In this document: positions 21,530 to 32,703 of the stretch, piece by piece
Layout of the letters: the number at the start of each line of letters is the position of its first letter
Position numbering within the stretch: position 1 is the stretch's first letter
From: Ceratothoa steindachneri
Taxonomy: Eukaryota > Arthropoda > Malacostraca > Isopoda > Cymothoidae
DNA: 64,000 bases
Reading direction: 5' to 3'
NCBI GenBank assembly: GCA_963969495.1
Contig: OZ018318.1
Coordinates: 176,316,294-176,380,293 of the forward strand
Translations under genes and position numbers: made by a program
The notes under the pieces: generated by a model
The model's input: only the letters and a program-made list of their open reading frames with translations
What the model was told of the DNA's origin: nothing
The model's database searches: none

Positions 21530-23389
21530 GTGACGAAAAATGAAAAATTACCACTTAAAATCGGTATGTCAGACCCATATTTTTAGTGATAGGTTGAATC
21601 CGTTTTTATGCTGCTTCAGGCACCCTCACGTAAGGTTAAATTCACTCTCTGCCAAACGTCATTAATCTCCTCTTTCTCTCACTATCTTATCTCATTAACT
21701 GTTATAGTAGTGGCCCCAAACTGCTGTATATGACTGTTATCAAAGGATCAACTGCAGATTAGCAAACTCCGAGACTTATAGGATGGAGTACCTTTATTTG
21801 TCTTGAACTTGTTTGGAAAATCTTATTTAAAATGAAATTAAAAACCAATTCATCTCTTAGGAGTGGTGAGGTCCTCGAGGGCGCAGACGCTTCATTAACC
21901 AAAATTACCTTCATCATTTTCTCACCTGTTGTGGACGAAAGTTGTTAAAACGAGTCACTTTGGAATTAATTCTGCACTATTTGCAAACTTTTGCAATCAA
22001 ATTCGTTAGTCCAAGTTATTTCTAATTTTAGAAGAACTTAAATTTTCTGAGATAGGCTTTCACTGTTATTAATATAAGTACTGTTAATAACTAATATAAT
22101 TAAATAACATAGTTTGTTTATTCCTTTTTGATTGTATTATTTTAACACTACTACTTCCTTACCTTTTGTGTCGCTAGAAATTACAGGGATATTATATTTA
22201 TAATTGGTATTAGTTTTATATTGTTTTGTTATAATAGAAAAATATTACCTTTTATCATTTTAAACTAATATAGGCTCGTGTTCAAAATAAAAGCGATATT
22301 AAAATCATTATTTTTATGAATTTAGGGAAGTTCATTGATAATATTAGACAGTATTGGGTAATTGATTTTACAAGATATATCACAACCATGCAAGATGATT
22401 TTACGATCTCTCTTCCTCCTTCCTTCACGAAAGCAAAGTGTTGGAAAGACAATCTTACATATTCCGTTGTCAGTTGGATCTCACAGAGAGATAATTTATA
22501 TCAGGGAGTGTTTAAAGCTGCATCTTATCTGGTCACCATATTTACTCAGAAATAAAATAGTCGCCCTCCTCTTTAGAACATTAGAACCGGGAAACTGATC
22601 AATATGGCTGTCTGCAGTTGAAAAGAAGGACTCCTTCAACAAAAGAAATTGGAACTGCTTCTACTTAGAATGATCCCACCAATATTGAACCATTTTCTTA
22701 CTCCTGGCTAGGACTAATTTAGTATCATTAATAATAAAAATATATTAAGAACCGAAATAATGAAAAAGGTTTTCATCAATATATAAATTAAAATAAGTTT
22801 TTGTGAATTATTCGACCTATTTATCTTTTTTTTAAATATTTCAGTTTTAGAAAATTGTATATTCATAATTGTATTGATTTGTATTTTATTTTATATTAAT
22901 TTATGTAAAGTATAAAAGATAATATAAGAAAATAATTTTGAGACACTTCCTGTCATTGTATTGAATTTTTCTTAGTTAATAGTTTTCTTTGTATAACTTA
23001 TTTAATATAAATTTCACCTTGATTACGGTCATAAAATTTGCAAACACAAAGGGTATCCTTATATTTCTTTACTTGTTTTTTATCACATTGCAATGCTATA
23101 TAATTCTTATCTTCAAAATGATAGACGAAATTATATGCTACAAGATGGTGTAATTAATATTCAATTGGAATTCATTTTTGGTCGAAGATACTAAGATCTC
23201 TTGTTATTGCTTGAGCGCAAGTGGCACTTAGGGTTATAACTGATATTTTCCTCAAACATTTTCTCCGTTTTCGCTTCAAAACTTCAGAGCTCTGGATGAG
23301 GTTCCTTCATATTGTTAAAGAATTATACCCAAATTTACAGTAGTGCCAAACAGAAGGAGGTAACTTTATTCTTGAACATTCCAAATAAG
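21530..23389. other. AT-rich stretch, nothing recognised
   Basis: Two overlapping ~79-codon frames at 22316-22598 have no recognisable domain. The rest is AT-rich noncoding sequence. Confidence 0.35.
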
Positions 23390-23760
23390 CATGATGCTGG
23401 ATCTTTATCACTTCTCAGAGGAAGATGATAGGTGTTTTATTTGTCGCATTAATGTTCCGCTCACGCACACCATTAACGAGGCTTTCTTCTATCGCCTGAA
23501 AGATGTCATCAGTTCAACTGGAATTAACCTTTTTATTTTTTGCCCAGTTAAAGTGAACAATTTCAAATCTGTCCAAAGGTTAAGAGGATGCAATTAATCA
23601 CGAAGCCATTGAAGAAGCTTCTTTGCTATTTAGAAAAGCAGATGTCATGGACGAAGTTTCAGATCATCTTTCATCATTTCTTTTATGGTCACATGGCTCA
23701 GTTTAGCGGCTAAAGCAAGCTGTCTCACACTCGTACTTGGGTTTGATGAACTTTGGTGTT
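23390..23760 (-). pseudogene. Probable mariner/Tc1-like transposase fragment
   Basis: Read on minus, 23752-23650 encodes NPSTSVRQLALAAKLS then VTIKEMMKDDLKLRP. This resembles the second helix-turn-helix of mariner-type transposases (pattern N-P-x-x-S-x-R-x-L-A, then K-D-L). About 75 bases further on, a segment resembling TDLKLFTLTGQK sits where the first catalytic Asp box (SDEKxFTV) would be, here altered. Stops and frameshifts separate the parts. No terminal inverted repeats were found. The HTH resemblance is moderate, so this could still be chance. Confidence 0.35.
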
Positions 23761-24471
23761 TTCGTTAATCGGAGTAGGGTGTTCCTCAATTTAACAAGGT
23801 TTTAGGTTTAAAACCAGCATACCTGCTCACAATATTGGTAAAAATTTGGAATCGCTTGCCCGTTGTTTTCCCTCTTTAATAAAGGTGTTCGAATTTTTTC
23901 TAAATTTCATTCGCATTTGTAATCGGGTATTGTTTGTTATGAATTTCCGACATTATGCGCAAATTCAATAAATCGTGAAAGGAGCTGAAAGTAATGAATT
24001 AATAATATGTAAATTTATTTAAATTGTTGTGTGCAATATTGGTTTCCACCCCGTAGGTTACTCAATTCAACATTTTCCTACCAAATTTTATGAATGGACT
24101 ACAACAAATTTCACGAATTTTCTATATCTCATTTCAATTTCAAGTTTTAGAAATCACACATAAAAATCAATATAAACCAAAAATGTCAAAACCGGGCACA
24201 CGTTTTAAATTCACCAGTGGAACAAGAGGATTGTCCTGAATCAGTCTAAACCCGAAATCCAATTTCAGAAATTCAATTTGGTGAGCTTCCGGTGACGTGC
24301 TTTCTCTTCAGATTCGGCTGACTCTCTTTCCCAGTGCTAATGTATTTTCTGCCGCAGTCGGATTATAGAACCACATTTATTACCTTTTTACAAATAGAAA
24401 TTGATAATTGGCTTAATTAGAATAATTTATAATCACCTTACCAATACTTAATATCAAAGAATGAGACAGTA
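23761..24471. other. AT-rich stretch, nothing recognised
   Basis: No supported feature; it may contain further decayed sequence of the transposase fragment to its left. Confidence 0.3.
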
Positions 24472-25568
24472 TGTCCCACTGTATAATTTGGGTACATACG
24501 TAATTGAGTCAGACCGGCAAATCAGGCCATGTATTCAGGCAGGTATGCAGCGAAGGGAAGCCCTGGCCTCTTAAAGTAAGAGTGCGACTTAATTACAGGT
24601 CGGCTATTCGCAAGGGGAACTTGTTTGCCAGATTCAACTCAGGAATTAGCACTAAGATTAGCGTAACAATGAAATTTATAGCGGCCAGGAATTAATGGAA
24701 GCTGGGCCCGCGAATTATTAATTAATTCGAGGGTTTAAATAACAGGAGTAAGATTACTAAATCATTTCGTTTTGCGATTATGGGATATCCTTAGTACTTA
24801 AGAGAATGACGTGACTTACGAGGGTAGGATTTTGGATTAACTCGGATGATTAACGGGAGCAAAAGTCTAATGGCCAGTCTCCGTAGATCGAACTCAGAGT
24901 ATGAGCGTTTAGAGAACTCTAACGGGTTTACGATTACTCTGTCTTCCGTAGGGGGAGGGAGCGACCACAGTAGGGATTCGTCAATGGACGGCGTAGAATC
25001 TCCACGAAGACCGATGTGAAGAGGCGAGCCGAGGACATTCTTCCGGGGCGTATAAAGTATTGGCAATCTTCTTCTGAACAGAGCGGATTACAAGGATGAT
25101 CTACTCAAGAGATGACGACGACGAAGCTCGGTTAGACTGTGGTACAGATGAACTTAAACTGAGCGACAAGACCTCCTAACACGCACGCTCTGATGAGAAC
25201 TAGGCACATCGTCTTAAATAGGGGAGTTCGGATGAAGGCAAAAGGGGGACGCGAGATGAGCAAAGTCCGAAGGGATAGCGCCCTCTCCCAGATGTAGGAG
25301 GTTAAGACGAGGGAGACACAATCCGCCAGACGGGTGGTCAACGCTATAATATTGGGAGATGGTGGTCATAAATGAAAATATACATAGCTGGCGCAATTCT
25401 ACGCCTGATAAAATAAAGCCACAGGGCGTGTTCGAATTCATACTTCCACATCTCCTTTTCAAGACAAAATATTTTCAAGAGCGTAGAGGCTGTAAATCTT
25501 TTTTTTCTATTCTCGACAGAAATGGTAGAGATACTAAAGGGAGGAAATGGGCTACCTTCCGGGATACA
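24472..25568 (-). repeat. Candidate 3' LTR of the minus-strand element (1097 bp)
   Basis: On minus it would start TGTATCCC (25568) and end GTGGGACA (24472). It is GC-richer than its flanks, lies downstream of RNase H, and carries a TATA-like box (TATTTAAG on minus, about 25219-25212). There is no second copy in the window to prove the ends, and the purine primer before 25568 is poor, so the boundaries are tentative. Confidence 0.5.
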
Positions 25569-25914
25569 TACTAATTGGTGAGGCCAAAAAAGAGGCCTTT
25601 ACGATAATAAAATCAATAAACATGAGGAGTGGAACTTAACAGAGATACATACATAAAAACAAAACAACCAAAGAAAAAACCCTAATAATAATCACAAGAA
25701 AAATAACAACAAAAAACAATTACAGGTAATTTATACAAATGACCAAAAACTCTGGGTTATTTACATTTACAAATGAAGAAAATTGTTCTTAGAGAAATGG
25801 AATAATCCTTATTTCGGAATTCGGCTGGGGTAGTCAGCCATACAATTTTCAGTACTCTTGATATAAAATATTCGGAATTTATATTTCATTAAAATTAGAC
25901 TCCAGCGCATTAAC

Positions 25915-26240
25915 GTGCCATTCTCGTTTTACTATTCTTCAGGTAAGCTCACGGTATATGATCCTTGTCAATAATGAATTCTTTTCCTAGCAAATACATT
26001 GTGAACTTTTAAACCCTCAAAATTATTGCGAGAGCCTCAAGTTCTATAGTCGCGTAGTTCTTTTCACTCGATGAGAGCTTGTGACTTGCATCTGCAACAG
26101 GATGACTTGAATCGTCGTTGTATGGCAATAGAACGCAACATAATCCTTCATGGGACGCGTTCGTCTTGATCCCAAATGGTTTTGCAGGGTTTGAGAGCGT
26201 AAGAATTGGGGCAAAACTGAGATTCCCTTTGAGTTGTTAG
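25915..26240 (-). pseudogene. RNase H domain of the minus-strand element
   Basis: On minus: LSFAPILTLSNP, KPFGIKTNASHEGLCCVLLP, PVADASHKLS, KNYATIELEALAI, MYLLGKEFI and DHIP, ending near AYLKNSKTRMARLR. These match the Gypsy RNase H signature (TDAS, ExEALAI, TDHxPL). The first acidic site reads TNAS (D to N) and stops interrupt the C-terminal part. It follows RT directly, with no integrase after it before the LTR. Confidence 0.85.
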
Positions 26241-26562
26241 AAATGGGTTGAAGCCTTGGGGTTCCATACCAGGGAATCTATGGATGTTTTCCGTAGAAAA
26301 CCATTCAGAAGGGAAGCTATAGCGGAAAAATTAGAAACAAAGTGGATCCTAAAAAGGAGCGAAGTTGCTTCTTCGTACGGGGAAGGGGGATGATTACAAT
26401 GGCTTCCCCTTTGTGTTTCTACGTGGCTATTTTGTTATCCCTGATATGAAAGCCTAAATAACGTATAGAGCTATACGCAAAGTGGCTGTTAGACGGCCCA
26501 ATGGTTACAGCATGCTCCTGCAATCTCATGAGCAGCGAACGGAGAGAAATCATGTGCTCATC

Positions 26563-26907
26563 TCATGTACGTGTGACAACGTACACATTGTCAATATATA
26601 ACGGCACATTCGGTAATCCATCAAGAATCCTTCTCATCATTCGATTGTAATTACAGCACGCAGTAAATAAACCAAAAGGAAGCCGCCTAAATTGCATTAA
26701 GCCCTTCTCGATTGGAAGCGCGATGTTCTTACGTACATTATCTTTAAGAGGAGTCTGATAATACCCCTTACAAAGGTCGATCTCAGTGATGAATTTTGCT
26801 TTCTCGAACATGTGCAATTTCTGGTCTAGGAACGTTATCGGTTCTGCGTCAAAGATCGTCAGAGAGTTCAGCTTTCTGAAGTTGACCCACATTCTAATGG
26901 GGAGCAT
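26563..26907 (-). pseudogene. Reverse transcriptase palm of the minus-strand element
   Basis: An open stretch of about 115 codons carries the RT core in order: WVNFRKLNSLTIFD (fingers), FITEIDLCKGYYQTPL (motif A with catalytic Asp), IALPIEKGLMQFRRLPFGL (motif B) and PLYIDNVYV (active-site box, Asn in place of the second Asp). RT copies genomic RNA into cDNA in the retroelement particle. The same D-to-N is seen in the 14.7-kb copy, encoded there by AAC and here by AAT. The frame closes soon after the active site, and the stretch leading to RNase H (about 26560-26240) is broken. Integrase lies upstream (27.9-27.1 kb), RNase H downstream. Confidence 0.92.
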
Positions 26908-27084
26908 TATTCAGAGACTGGAAGGCTATAAATACCGTGTGCAGGTGGACAGGCAAGGGATAAGGCTTGGTTGTAATGGGTTCTTGGGTGGTCAGAGAGA
27001 TAATATGTGTAAAATGATGCAGCATTCGGGCTTCTCTGAAATCACGTTCGCAACTTCGGCTAATAATGTAGCTAGTTAGACCTT

Positions 27085-27900
27085 TTATGTGGGCTCCAAA
27101 TGAAGGTTTAAATCCAACTCGGTGGAGACTTCTTCAGGGGAACAAGGGAGAAGGGAAAGGGGAAATTCTTTGTCTGATTCAACACAGACTGTTTGTAATG
27201 AATTAAAGGTCACCGGGGGAATAGAGGCAGCTAATATCTCCTCTTCATCAAGAGCGACGATATTATTTATACATGCTCGTCGGTAAACCCTCTTGAGCAT
27301 GTTAACGTGATAAAGTTTATTAGCGGAGCGGGTCTGAGTTAAATAATTCCCAGGTCGTAGAGCTTCTAAGACAGGTAAGGGACCTTTTCACTGGGAGAGG
27401 AGCGTGTTCGAGTCGGTTGGAAGAAGAAGTACAACCTGGCCACCTGGTCAAAGGCGCTGATTCTTCGCTTTCACATTGAAATACGTTCGGTATTTGTCAA
27501 AAATGAGGTCTGTATTTTTATATGCGATCTCGGCGCATTCCTCGAGGCGATTCTTCAAATCTAGCACATAAGAATAGAAGTTTTAAGGGAAACGGCGTCC
27601 TGAATCTCGCAGCGAAGATCACAAAGGTCAGGTTATAAGAATGACTGTCACATGACGGGGGCTGTATTGGTTTAATTAGATCGATGGCCACACTAGTGAA
27701 GGGTTCAGACACAATGGATGTCTTTTTCAGGGGACCCGGGCCGACTAGTCCTTTGGTTGCTGTCTTCTGGCAAATATTGCAGAATCTACAAAAATGCCGT
27801 TTTATTGTGCCTAAAATGGCCAGCTATCAGCCCATAATGGGCAATTTTAATGACGCCAGAGCAGGAGATAAGAAGGGCACATGTGTTCGAACAATTCTCT
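27085..27900 (-). pseudogene. Integrase of the minus-strand element
   Basis: Integrase inserts the cDNA into the host chromosome. On minus, a zinc-binding remnant (CRFCQKTATKGLV near 27780-27740, with a CxxC pair) is followed by the start of the catalytic core, EPFTSVAIDLIKPIQPPS (27710-27655, including the first Asp of D-D-35-E), then a large loss of core. The C-terminal domain follows: VVLLLPTDSN, QWKGPLPVLEALRPGNY, then NKLYHVNMLKRVYRRA near 27310-27260, and an acidic linker up to 27085. The second catalytic Asp and the Glu are not visible, so it is inactive. The LYHVNMLK tail is nearly the same as at 4.47 kb. Confidence 0.85.
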
Positions 27901-28137
27901 AATGAACCGGCGCGAAAGAAGGTCGTTCTTAATAAGGTACCTAGCCTTCCTTGGGCCGCAATCAGACGATGGTCCCCTTAATGGGCCTTTTCTTAAAGTG
28001 GTTGGGGGGAAGGACATTTCTTTTGCTCGTTCGCAAATACTTTGCTCTAAAAGGGCGTGAATTCAGGGTCATACGGGGTTTGCCCAGGTTCTGGGGTCTC
28101 AACCTCCTTTTTTGCTTGAGCCGTCGTAAAAGATGGG

Positions 28138-28497
28138 CTAGGCATCCGTATTAGGGAAATTTTGGGTGTTCTGGCCGACTAATACGGCGCAGAACCTAAT
28201 GTGGGCGGCAACAACCTCCACCCATCCGGAGAAATATAGGCACTCTAAGAAGCAGGGAACTATAGGTAACCGGTTAGAGCGTCCTAGGTAATCACGGACA
28301 AACGCATATTTCTTATGATCAGGGCCTTCTTGTGGGAGCAATTCTTCTAATACGATGATACATGTACACCCAGTATCTTGCACCAGGGTCGCTACACGGC
28401 ACCAATTTACCAAACCCCTTTCGAATTCAAGCCCACCGGGTGAGCTTTTGTTGAAGAAGAAGGTAAGTTGGTGCCGCGGGGGACTATTTTTGACCAT
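28138..28497 (-). pseudogene. Retroelement aspartic protease region of the minus-strand element
   Basis: On minus, TLVQDTGCTCIIV holds the catalytic Asp-Thr-Gly (Asp codon at 28377-28375), followed by DHKKYAFVRDYLG, a Glu-Cys pair, SGWVEVVAAHIRF and a VLVGQ end that fits the hydrophobic-Gly motif of retroviral-type proteases. Such enzymes cut the Gag-Pol polyprotein as homodimers. The copy at 51605-51890 on plus is clearly related (same DTGC, DHKK, SGW and GQ landmarks). The open frame extends about 40 codons upstream into the gag-protease linker. Confidence 0.85.
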
Positions 28498-28559
28498 AAG
28501 CTGGAGTCGAAGGATTAGCAGGGAGCTGAGAGATCGAGGCCTTTACTTGGTATACTTAT

Positions 28560-29799
28560 AGGACTGGAGACGATCAGGCCTGGAAATTTTAGGGGCAATT
28601 TGTCTTCACATGCTCGGCTACACCACAAGTGAAGCACACGATAGCCCGCTAAGGGTAATAGACATGAGGGAAATTATTAACAATGGGTTTGACATCCCTC
28701 GGTTCTTGAGGAGAATCTTTGGGTTTGGGGCGACATTAACTTTAAAAAACTGGGTCGCTGTTGATCGCTTTTCTTTCGATTGCTCTTGGGTAGAATATGT
28801 CGAGAGAACCAGTTATTATGTATCTGATTACATCCTCCATTTTTGGAGGGATATGTGGCGGACGAGACTTCTGAGAGGAAGGGAGAGGTGGCGGGACGTT
28901 TATAATATTGGGGACCGCCAGGCCGGGGTAGGAGAGGGCTAGGATGCAATAAGTAAGCTGGGGATTGCCTCGTTGATATGCAAAACCTTCAGGAAAACAG
29001 CTTCCTGGAAGTAATCTCTAAGACCGTCCACCTCGGACCTTCTACGATCTGATCCATGGTGGCGTGACTGGGCGAAGGGATGCAGATTTTAGTCGTCTAG
29101 AATGTCAATGATATCGCATACCGCCCTGATGATAGGTGGGCAAATATTTTCTTAAATCGGGCGAAATGGGTTCCAGGAATCTGTAGAGGACAATGATGAG
29201 ATTTATCTTACCGATGAAGAGGAAAAGAGGTGACCTCTAGATGCTAAAGGTCGAAACCATACGGAGCTTTCCCAGAGGTTCTGGAAAGTGGGCAGTTAAC
29301 TAGGCCAATGTGCCTTCTAACCCTGTTAACCTGTATGCGTCACCTCCAAGTGAGAGCTTCAGCGACGTCCACGAGGGCATGCCGAGCGCGCTCGAGATCT
29401 CGGCTCATGTTGTCCTCTGCCGCTCGGACCCATTCAAGTAGGTTGAGCCCATGATGCCTATTGAGGAGGAGCCTGTATTCAAGAAGCATAAGAGGGGGAG
29501 GCCAAGCCACGTGGGCTGTTCAGAGAGTTTTCACTAATAACGATTCCTGTGGGTACTGCCACCTGTTCTCGCATGTCCTTGAAAGATACTCCCCAACCCT
29601 GCTGCCAGACGTTATGACAGAGACGCAGACTCTTGTGTAGTCGGAAGAACTCTTTTCTGGTGAAGGATGAACGGTATATGAAAAGAGCGATAATTAGCTG
29701 TATCCCGTACTTAGCTCTTGCCTTGAAGACGGTGGTGTAAAGTTTATTTCGTAGAGTCGCGACGATCTGTTCACAATGGCGGGCGAGAAAGATATTCAT
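28560..29799 (-). pseudogene. Gag region with CCHC zinc knuckle
   Basis: On minus, IVCFTCGVAEHVKTNCP (28639-28592) is a retroviral-type zinc knuckle C-x2-C-x4-H-x4-C (outer Cys codons at 28636-28634 and 28597-28595). It is the nucleocapsid part of Gag, which packages element RNA. A stop follows two codons later. Upstream, basic and proline-rich segments (28949-28677) fit a gag C-terminus. Further upstream, an open frame at 29799-29479 has no recognised similarity and could be gag N-terminal or 5' leader sequence. The zinc knuckle is firm; the extent of gag is a guess. Confidence 0.7.
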
Positions 29800-29818
29800 T
29801 AATAAAATTTATTCAGTA

Positions 29819-32700
29819 TAATTTATTATGAAAATTTCCAAAAATGGCTTGAGCAAAATTAAAATAATTTCTATGCATATGTAAATTTACTGAATCTTTG
29901 CTTTTCTAAAACTTTATTTATTTCGCATAATCTCTTATTTTGTATAGGAACCAGATTAAAACAATGACCTTCTATCCTCTTTCTATACCCAATATTGCTA
30001 CTGCTACAAACCATTTAAATTTATTTAAACTTGGCAATAGATATAAAATATTTGAGAATAATTCTCTTGTTTTATAAATAAACAACACTGTATATTTTTC
30101 CAAAGTTTTCTAATTTCAGGAAACCCTTATATTGCATTTCGTTTTAGAAGTAGAAGAGAAATTTGTGATAGTAATGGTTTTTTTTTTTAAACCCTGAGTT
30201 TTGAACGATAAAAGGAAAGAAACACGTCTCCCTGCCGACTTTTGTCAAACATTATTTCAGTAAAGCTAAATATAATGCTTCACTTATCCCACAAATACTA
30301 GAAGAAACATTAAATTTCTTACAATTAGGTATTCCAAATGATCCAATTGTTTCCGTCCAGTTGGCCAGTCTATTAGTAATTATCAGCCGGTCCGCCACAC
30401 GGCTTGATAAAATGTAAGAATTGAACAGAAATCTTGTAATTAAATTAACATATATTAAATTACAATTATGCAAAATATTGAAACTTGAGAAATTGAGAAT
30501 AAAGCTTTCTGGGATTTGTAGGAAGAGACTGAATGAATTTCAGTTAATAGTTTTAACTATCGTGGCTGTGGTTTCATTGTTTTATGGATTGCTATTTCAT
30601 TTATATTTAATCTGAAGGGGCCAGTGGTAATCGCTGAAAATAATTTTCTTATATACTATTATTTTAAAAGTATCGAGTAAATTAATTATCCTTCAAGGGA
30701 AATATTTTCTCAATTGCTAATTTATTTTTTTGCACAAAGTAAAATTAAATATTATTAAAATTAAATCAATGGCAATAATCGGTTAATTATAGTCAAATAA
30801 AAGTTCCCTCTTTTAATTGGAGGAAAATGTGATTTTTATCTTTATGGTTTATTTTCTGTTCATATTTATAACCCAAATCCACCCTTACTTTCGTCTGGAA
30901 TTTGGGTTTTAGTAAAACTACAAAATATTTCTTCTCTCAAAGTCATATGCAAAAGTAGCAACTGTTAAAACAGTGTATTAGGATCGATTTTACATAATAA
31001 TCTAATGAATAATTTTCCTTTGTTATCACAAAAGTTAAATCTCGTGGTATTTCAGGTGATGTAAGTTTGAGTGGTGAGTTTAATGTTAGAATATAGCTTT
31101 ATTTCAGGGTTATTGGCCTCTATTTGTAAATTTCAATGTTACGTATTTCTTTCTTTCAGACTGGATTCGGATTCCATTCTTTTTTTTCCATTTTCCTTCG
31201 AAAGCGCAAAGTAGAAGAGTCGCAGAAAGGCAGGAAGCAAGAAATGGAAGTGCTTAATATATCAAAGAAAAAGAATGATTTAATTCAATGAAACAAGAAT
31301 TTTATTGCAATTTCTCAAATAGGAATAGATGTTAAATTTATAACTTCCAGACAAATACACCCCGGAGTCGTATAAACTTAGGTTAATATCCTCCCTGTTA
31401 CTGTTACGTATCAAGATACAGCCTTTTAAAAGGAATATTTTATAAGTATAAACATTTGTAGGTATGGAAGGTATCAGAATCACGATTCTTAAAAGAAAGG
31501 CGTAAATAACTGATAATTTATAGTATAATTAGAAAAATCATGTTCGCTGAAGGAAGATAATGTGATACAATGGAGGACACGATAAATTATCATTAGCATT
31601 TTCTTAGAATCATGATAAAAAACTATTATAGTGGCACATCACCTTATCTTACCGTTTAAATCTTTGACTCTACGGGGCTTCTGGCAACTTATGCTAGTCA
31701 TGGCGGCTTCAAGGTAAGTAATTAAAATTGCTCTATAGGGGAGATTATGTGAAAATGTTTCCTCTGCTAAACATCTAATTATGCCAATGTTACAAATATG
31801 AAACTTTGTTTTCATATAGAGTTTTAATTTCTATTTTAAAGTCGTAAAGAGTATAAGGAAGGGGTCAGCGTGTTGTGTCTTTTACCATTTATTTTATATT
31901 CAACCGCAATAACTGCGTGATGAATCGCAGCTAACATCATCACACTTTCAAATTTTGGTAAACTTTCTATTTTAAATCTCATCGTGAAGCAGTGATCCAA
32001 CTCGTTCGGAACATCCTTATCTCCAAGACTTTACACTGAGAATTACAAAGGTTCCGTTTATAGTTTGTTGAGAACAGTTAAATAAATAAGTATAGTGCTA
32101 TTTTTATATGGAATAATTTTCTTGTGTCCATTAGACATGCAAGGTCACGTTATTAATAGCAATGTTGGATGGAGTCCATCACTTCTCACTTATGTACTGC
32201 CCCATAATCGAGGGCAGATTAAAATCCTCTTTTGTCATATTATTTAAAAAGGATAAGAAGTTTTAACCTTGCTAATTAATGGTGAATAAACATCATTCAA
32301 ACCGCATTCTTGGACATTTTTTCTAACTATTGTTTTTAAAATGTATGTACAGATAATTTAATACCAAAATACAATCAAGAATGTTTTATGATAAATACAC
32401 TGAAAATAATAAAGATAATGATTTAGAATTGTAGCGTTTCCTGAAAAAAATCTTAAATAAACATAAGGTTTTATACAAAAGAGAGATCATTATAATACTG
32501 GCCACAAACAAATCAAATATTTTTAAGATTAATTATGTTCCAAAAATGTGCATCTAAGAATAAGCACATAGTTTGAATGAGGAGAAGAACTCCCACCTAA
32601 TCATCTCATTCCTCTTGATATTTTCTACACTGTTTGTTATATAATTATAATATTAATATCGTATCTGTTTCACTGGATGATCATAGGACAGGTTAAAATA
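29819..32700. other. AT-rich stretch, nothing recognised
   Basis: Only short frames with biased composition (for example 30252-30473, 30421-30615 and 31280-31483). I see no domain, RNA gene or clear repeat. Confidence 0.35.
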
Positions 32701-32703
32701 ACA

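Larger units (their letters stand above)
24472..29813 (-). mobile_element. Gypsy-type LTR retrotransposon with Gmr1-like order, decayed
   Basis: Read on minus, the block holds a gag zinc knuckle (28636-28595), aspartic protease (around 28377), integrase (about 27900-27085), RT (26907-26563), RNase H (about 26240-25915) and a candidate 3' LTR (25568-24472). This is protease-integrase-RT-RNase H, the order known from Gmr1-type Ty3/Gypsy elements. CAGTA precedes the left end (24467-24471) and also occurs at 29814-29818, which may be the target duplication. The right end lacks a recognisable LTR start, however, so the 5' LTR is missing or rearranged. Stops and frameshifts run through all domains, so it is inactive. 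The GC-rich character ends sharply near 29800. Confidence 0.85.

Noticed and set aside
28355..28942. Plus-strand frames over the minus-strand LTR element
   Set aside because: Shadows of gag and protease on the opposite strand, without motifs of their own.
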